Part shown: one piece after another, positions 60,390-64,000 of the stretch
How positions within the stretch are numbered: the first letter of the stretch is position 1
Layout: every line of letters begins with the position of its first letter
Position numbers and translations under genes: made by a program
The notes under the pieces: model-generated
What the model saw: the letters and a program-made list of their open reading frames with translations, nothing else
Told to the model about the DNA's origin: nothing
Database searches by the model: none
Assembly (NCBI RefSeq): GCF_000383575.1
Contig: NZ_KB911579.1
Span: forward strand, 4,673,424-4,737,423
Source: Salinispora oceanensis
Lineage (GTDB): Bacteria; Actinomycetota; Actinomycetes; Mycobacteriales; Micromonosporaceae
Direction: 5' to 3'
DNA: 64,000 nt

Positions 60390-61634
60390 TCAGACGGCGG
60401 TCGCGGCTGCGGGGGCGGGGACCAGCCGGACCGGCAGGGCGCGGTGGCCGTTCATGATGAACGTGGGCAGCGGCTGCAGCTCCTCCGCCGGCACCGCCAG
60501 GCGCAGGTCCGGGAACCGCTCGAACAGCCGGGACAGGCCGATGGTTGCGACCAGCCGGGCGATCCCCGCGCCGAGGCAGTAGTGCGGGCCATGGCCGAAG
60601 GAGACGTGCTCCTTGTTCTCCCGGGTGACGTCGAACTCACCGGCGGTGTCGCCGTGCAGCGCGGGGTCGCGGCCTGCGGCGGCGTAGTTGATCAGGATGG
60701 GATCGCCCTGCGGGATGGTCACGCCGTCCAGCTCGATGTCGGTCACCGCGTACCGCAGCGGCAGACTGGCCAGCGGGCACTGAACGCGCAGCACCTCGTC
60801 GATCACGTCGTCCCAGCCGGCCCGGCCGGACCGCACAAGCTCCAGCTGGCCGGGGTGGGTGACGAGCGCGGTCACCGCGTTGTCCAGGAAGTTGATGGTG
60901 GTTTCCGAGCCGGCGCCCAGGATCGCGAAGATCGTGTCGGTCAGCTCCGAGTCGGTCAGCTGGCCGCCGTTCTCGTCGTCGCGCGCGGCGATCAGGTCGC
61001 TGGCGATGTCCTTGCCGGGTTCCCGGCGCTTGGCGGCGATGAGCTCGTCCATCGCGGTGCGCCATCCAGTGAGGATGGCCTGCGCCTGCTCCGGGCTGAC
61101 CGTCGTGTCCACCATCAGGTCCATCGCCTTGGCGGTCTGCGCCCGCTGCTGCTCGGTCATCCCGATCAGATCGGCGATCAGCAGGGCCGGCAGCGGATAG
61201 CAGAACTTCTCCCGCAGGTCGACCACCTCGCCGGTTTCGGCGGCCAGCCCGTCGAGCAACTCGTCGACGAGCTTCTCCACCTGGGGCCGGACCGTCTCGA
61301 CGCGCTGCGCGGTGAAAGCCTTGGCGATCAGCCGGCGCAGCCGGACGAGGTGCTTGCCGTAGGCGGTCACCATGTTGTCCATCGCGACCCAGCTGATCAT
61401 CTCCCAGTCGGGCGGGATCTCGTCGTTGATGAACTTCGGCCAGTGGTTGCGGGCGTTCTTGGTGACGTTGCGGTCGAGCAGCAACCGCCTGACGACGTCG
61501 TAGCTGGTGATCGACCAGGCGTGCACGCCGCCTGGCAGCTCCACCTTGACCGCCGGGGCCTGCGCGCGCAGGCGGTCGGCCTCAGCGTGGATGTCCCTGC
61601 CGCTGGGGTCCAGGACAGGGCAACGGTCGGGCAT
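60390..61634 (-). CDS. cytochrome P450, first gene of the oxidative operon
   Basis: 414 residues from the ATG at 61634 (AAGGAG upstream). Heme loop FGHGPHYCLGAGIARL, I-helix LGAGSETTINFLDN and K-helix EVLRVQCP are intact, a standard class I P450. It leads a six-gene minus-strand operon (P450, LLM, flavoprotein, SgcJ-like, DUF2306, BBE-type) and is divergent from the carrier-protein/NRPS pair. It likely hydroxylates the carrier-bound or released product. Confidence 0.9.
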   Translation of the reverse strand: MPDRCPVLDPSGRDIHAEADRLRAQAPAVKVELPGGVHAWSITSYDVVRRLLLDRNVTKNARNHWPKFINDEIPPDWEMISWVAMDNMVTAYGKHLVRLRRLIAKAFTAQRVETVRPQVEKLVDELLDGLAAETGEVVDLREKFCYPLPALLIADLIGMTEQQRAQTAKAMDLMVDTTVSPEQAQAILTGWRTAMDELIAAKRREPGKDIASDLIAARDDENGGQLTDSELTDTIFAILGAGSETTINFLDNAVTALVTHPGQLELVRSGRAGWDDVIDEVLRVQCPLASLPLRYAVTDIELDGVTIPQGDPILINYAAAGRDPALHGDTAGEFDVTRENKEHVSFGHGPHYCLGAGIARLVATIGLSRLFERFPDLRLAVPAEELQPLPTFIMNGHRALPVRLVPAPAAATAV

Positions 61635-61945
61635 GGGTGACTCCTTGTCGGTACAAACGGGACCTCGGCGGCCAGCGCCAGTCTCGCAGCGGCCAAATCC
61701 AGGGCGCACCTCGCAGATTGCGAGCATCGCCGGGCGGGTTGGCGCCCAGCCGTACCGGTCCGCATTCACAGAGAAGACCGGGCCGCGGGGCGATGCAACG
61801 ATTCCGCAGGTAAGCCCCTTCGCCGAGCGCCTTTGCCCGCCACCGGAGGGCACTCGCCCCACCGCGGGCGCTCCACCACCTCACGACCGGGCCGTTCACC
61901 GTGCCCGAAGCAACCCGGAGTCGGCTCGACAGAGAAGGACCTGAC
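61635..61945. promoter_or_regulatory. divergent promoter region with palindrome CTCGCA-GAT-TGCGAG
   Basis: About 310 bp separate the P450 and the carrier-protein gene. At 61710-61724 a perfect 15-bp palindrome is present and is the best operator candidate for joint control of the redox operon and the carrier/NRPS pair. No gene is seen here. Confidence 0.45.
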
Positions 61946-62221
61946 ATGAACGACACCCGCCACAGCGATTTGCGACTCCAGGAGATCGAGAACCGGGTCG
62001 GGGAGATCTGGAACCGCGTCCTCAAGGTGCCGGCGGGGATGCGCGACGCCACCTTCTTCGAGCTCAACGGGGAGTCGATCGCGGCCGTCCGGATCGTCAC
62101 GTGGATCGAGGAGGAGCTCGGTGTCTTCGTCGACGTCGGCGACATCTTCGAGGAGGACCCCACCCTGGCGCAGTTCACCCGGACCGTCGTGGCCAAGGCG
62201 TCCTCGCCCTCGTCGCGCTGA
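61946..62221 (+). CDS. free-standing phosphopantetheine carrier protein
   Basis: 91 residues from the ATG at 61946 with GAGAAGGA upstream. EIWNRVLKVPAGMRDATFFE followed by LNGESIAAVRIVTWIEEELG is the carrier-protein helix II region, with Ser44 in NGES (usually GGxS) as the 4'-phosphopantetheine site, and VDVGDIFEEDPTLAQFTRTV follows. It looks like a peptidyl carrier protein acting with the following NRPS, 41 bp downstream. In enediyne clusters free carrier proteins hold amino-acid units such as beta-tyrosine. Confidence 0.85.
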   Translation: MNDTRHSDLRLQEIENRVGEIWNRVLKVPAGMRDATFFELNGESIAAVRIVTWIEEELGVFVDVGDIFEEDPTLAQFTRTVVAKASSPSSR

Positions 62222-62262
62222 CGCGGCGTCGTGCGACACGAGGGAGAGGTGGGGGAGCGGGC

Positions 62263-64000
62263 ATGACAGGGTCCTCCCGTACCCGCGGCGCCGGCTGGGC
62301 CGAGACGTCCGCCGCCCAGGATGGACTGTGGTTCCTGAACGCGTTGGACCCCAGCGCGCCCGGCCCCTGCGTGTGCCGGGCCTACCGGGTGACCGGCGAT
62401 CTCGACCGCGGGGCGCTGCACGCCGCGTGGCAGGCGGTGGTGCACCGGCACGACGCCCTGCGGACCACGCTAACTGAGCGGGGCGGGGTACCGATGCAGC
62501 GGATCGTCGCCGTGCGGGACGCCCCGCCGTCGTTCGCCGACTCCGGCGCGGTGCCCGCCACCGACCGGGACGCGGCGGCGGCGTGGTGGATCGCGAGCCG
62601 GGCCGCCACGCCGATGCGGCCGGCCGACGGCCCGCTCGCCCGGCTCTCGGTGGCCCGGTTAGGTGCCCGGGAGCACGTTGTCGTCCTGCTGCTGCACCGG
62701 GCGATCGCCGACGAGGCCTCGATGTCGGTGGTGGTCGACGAGCTGTCCGCGGCCTACGCGGCCGAGTCGGCCGGTACCGGGGCGCGCAGCGCGGTGGCTG
62801 GCCGCGCGCCCGGGTTCGCGCGGTACGCCTGGTGGCAGCGCAAGCAGGCGTCCACACCGGAGTTCCGGCGGATGCTGCAGTGGTGGAGGTCGGCCCTCAC
62901 GCCGCTTCCGCCTCCCCTGACGCTGCCGGTGGACCGCGCCCGTCCGGCCGAGCCCTCGTCGGCCGGCGGCATCGTGGAGTTCGACTGGGGCGGCGACCTG
63001 CGGCGCCGGCTCGACCGGCTGTGCGAGGCGGAACGGGCGACGCCGTTCACGGTGCTCCTCGCCGCCCTGCAGGCCCTGCTCTTCCGCTACGGCGGCGAGC
63101 AGCGCGTTGCGGTGGGCGCCGCGGTTCCGGTTCGCCCGCCGTTCGGTTCCGCCGGCCTCGTCGGCCCGCTGGAGAACCTCGTCGTCTGCTGCGCCGATCT
63201 GTCCGGGCGGCCCACCTTCCGGGAGCTGCTGCACCGGGTGGACCGGTCCGCCGGCGACGCGCTCGACCGCCGCGAGGTGCCGTTCCCGCATCTCGTCTCC
63301 ACTCTAGACATCGGCCGGGACCTGCGCCGACTCCCACTGGCGGATGTGCTGTACGCGTTCCGGGGCACGCCCGGGGCCGAGCTGAAGCTCCCCGGCGCGG
63401 AGGTCCGGCCGGAGCGGATCCACGACGGCCGGGCCCGCACCGACCTCACGCTGACGGTGGACCGGATCTGGCCCTCGGTCGCGGGCTCGCTGGAGTACCG
63501 CCGCGCCCTCTTTGACGAGGCGTCGGCGCAGCGGATCCTCGAGCAGCTGCGCACCCTGCTGGCGGCCGCCCTCGTCGAGCCCGGCACCGCTGTAGACGCG
63601 CTGCCCCTGGATGGGCCCGGGCGGATCCGCGCGGCGGTGCGCGACGCCGATCGGATCGCCGACGCCCCGTCCGGTGTGCCGCCGGTCCACGAACTCGTCC
63701 ACCGGCGGGCGCGGGAAACGCCCGCGGCGGTCGCGGTGGCGTGGGACGGCGACACCCTCACCTACCGCGACCTCCGGACCCGGGCCGCACAGGTCGGCGA
63801 GGCGCTGGGCGGGGTCGCGGGCGCGGCGGTCGCCGTCCGGATGCCGGCCGGTCCCCGCCGGTGCGCAGTGCTGCTGGCCGTGCTCGACGCCGGGGCGCAC
63901 ATGGTCTGCCTCGGCCCGGGTGACGCTGGGGAGCGGGGCCGGGCCATGCTCTCCGGCCTACGGCCCGCTTGCCTGGTGATCGACGGCGAGGAGCCGGGCG
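62263..64000 (+). CDS. NRPS: condensation domain then start of an adenylation domain (partial, runs off right edge)
   Basis: The frame starts at the ATG at 62263 with GGGGGAG upstream and is open to the window end (579 residues). It begins with a condensation domain: TSAAQDGLWFLNALDPSAPG, DRGALHAAWQAVVHRHDALR TT, ALLFRYGGEQRVAVGAAVPV and REVPFPHLVSTLDIGRDLRR. The HHxxxDG site is HRAIADEASM, so the catalytic second His is Arg and the Gly is Glu. The domain may be inactive or re-purposed. From ~residue 470 an adenylation domain starts: VHELVHRRARETPAAVAVAW and TLTYRDLRTRAAQVGEAL. The rest lies outside. Confidence 0.85.
   Translation, partial: MTGSSRTRGAGWAETSAAQDGLWFLNALDPSAPGPCVCRAYRVTGDLDRGALHAAWQAVVHRHDALRTTLTERGGVPMQRIVAVRDAPPSFADSGAVPATDRDAAAAWWIASRAATPMRPADGPLARLSVARLGAREHVVVLLLHRAIADEASMSVVVDELSAAYAAESAGTGARSAVAGRAPGFARYAWWQRKQASTPEFRRMLQWWRSALTPLPPPLTLPVDRARPAEPSSAGGIVEFDWGGDLRRRLDRLCEAERATPFTVLLAALQALLFRYGGEQRVAVGAAVPVRPPFGSAGLVGPLENLVVCCADLSGRPTFRELLHRVDRSAGDALDRREVPFPHLVSTLDIGRDLRRLPLADVLYAFRGTPGAELKLPGAEVRPERIHDGRARTDLTLTVDRIWPSVAGSLEYRRALFDEASAQRILEQLRTLLAAALVEPGTAVDALPLDGPGRIRAAVRDADRIADAPSGVPPVHELVHRRARETPAAVAVAWDGDTLTYRDLRTRAAQVGEALGGVAGAAVAVRMPAGPRRCAVLLAVLDAGAHMVCLGPGDAGERGRAMLSGLRPACLVIDGEEPG

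Noticed and set aside
58078-61640. Long plus-strand frames (511 and 533 codons) opposite the redox operon
   Set aside because: They are antisense to clear flavoprotein, LLM and P450 genes and have no recognisable domains.

Overview
The window is high-GC actinobacterial DNA with dense, short-spaced operons, GTG and TTG starts and strong purine-rich ribosome sites. The mix of gene families (enediyne-type genes, cellulase with CBM2, MerR/sliding-clamp fusion, ECF42 sigma factor) suggests a Micromonosporaceae-like actinomycete; this placement is inference. The left end cuts a RibD_C reductase gene and the right end cuts a non-ribosomal peptide synthetase (NRPS) gene.

Positions 1-12.6 kb are mostly chromosomal accessory genes: a TetR regulator divergent from a membrane protein, a YciI/ECF42 sigma pair lying between a serine-recombinase remnant and a Tn3-type transposase remnant, a GNAT enzyme, a MerR/beta-clamp fusion with a TPR-like partner, a secreted CBM2-GH5 cellulase, an aldo/keto reductase, a VOC protein, a broken alpha/beta hydrolase, and a TetR-SDR-cupin operon. 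Positions 12.7-19.8 kb form one minus-strand RiPP-type operon, read right to left: S9 peptidase, a 52-residue candidate precursor, a perfect 16-bp hairpin, a RiPP-maturation radical SAM protein, a DUF5825 protein, a P450 and an MFS exporter.

Positions 20-34.8 kb hold a MauE-like protein, a YdcF-like protein, murJ behind a GGGCT-type pentanucleotide repeat, a TetR/alpha-beta hydrolase pair, an erythromycin esterase-DUF6194 fusion divergent from a two-domain MerR protein, and a recurring actinobacterial cassette (ImmA/IrrE protease, DUF6545 membrane protein, P450, XRE regulator), followed by a PIG-L deacetylase, a DUF5919 protein and a VOC protein.

Positions 35-64 kb are specialised-metabolite territory. 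The left half (35.1-47.7 kb) is the remains of an enediyne warhead cassette: two intact UnbL/DUF1702 genes and an intact P450, but only the first ~60 residues of the enediyne PKS joined in frame to a flavin-reductase tail, UnbV and UnbU shattered by frameshifts and deletions and run together, an epoxide hydrolase-SCP2 fusion that seems to lack its catalytic His, and a carboxymuconolactone-decarboxylase-like gene missing its active-site segment. A sugar nucleotidyltransferase, an AraC regulator and IS3/IS30 transposase scars sit beside it. The right half (47.7-64 kb) looks intact: GMC oxidoreductase, DUF5987 protein, zinc-ribbon methyltransferase, cobalamin-type radical SAM protein, a leaderless solute-binding-like protein, then a six-gene minus-strand operon of redox enzymes (P450, LLM oxidoreductase, acyl-CoA dehydrogenase-like flavoprotein, SgcJ-like protein, DUF2306 membrane protein, berberine-bridge-like oxidase) divergent from a carrier protein and an NRPS whose condensation domain lacks the catalytic His. 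The simplest reading is that an enediyne cluster has lost its core PKS while a flanking oxidative/peptide-tailoring cluster remains under selection.
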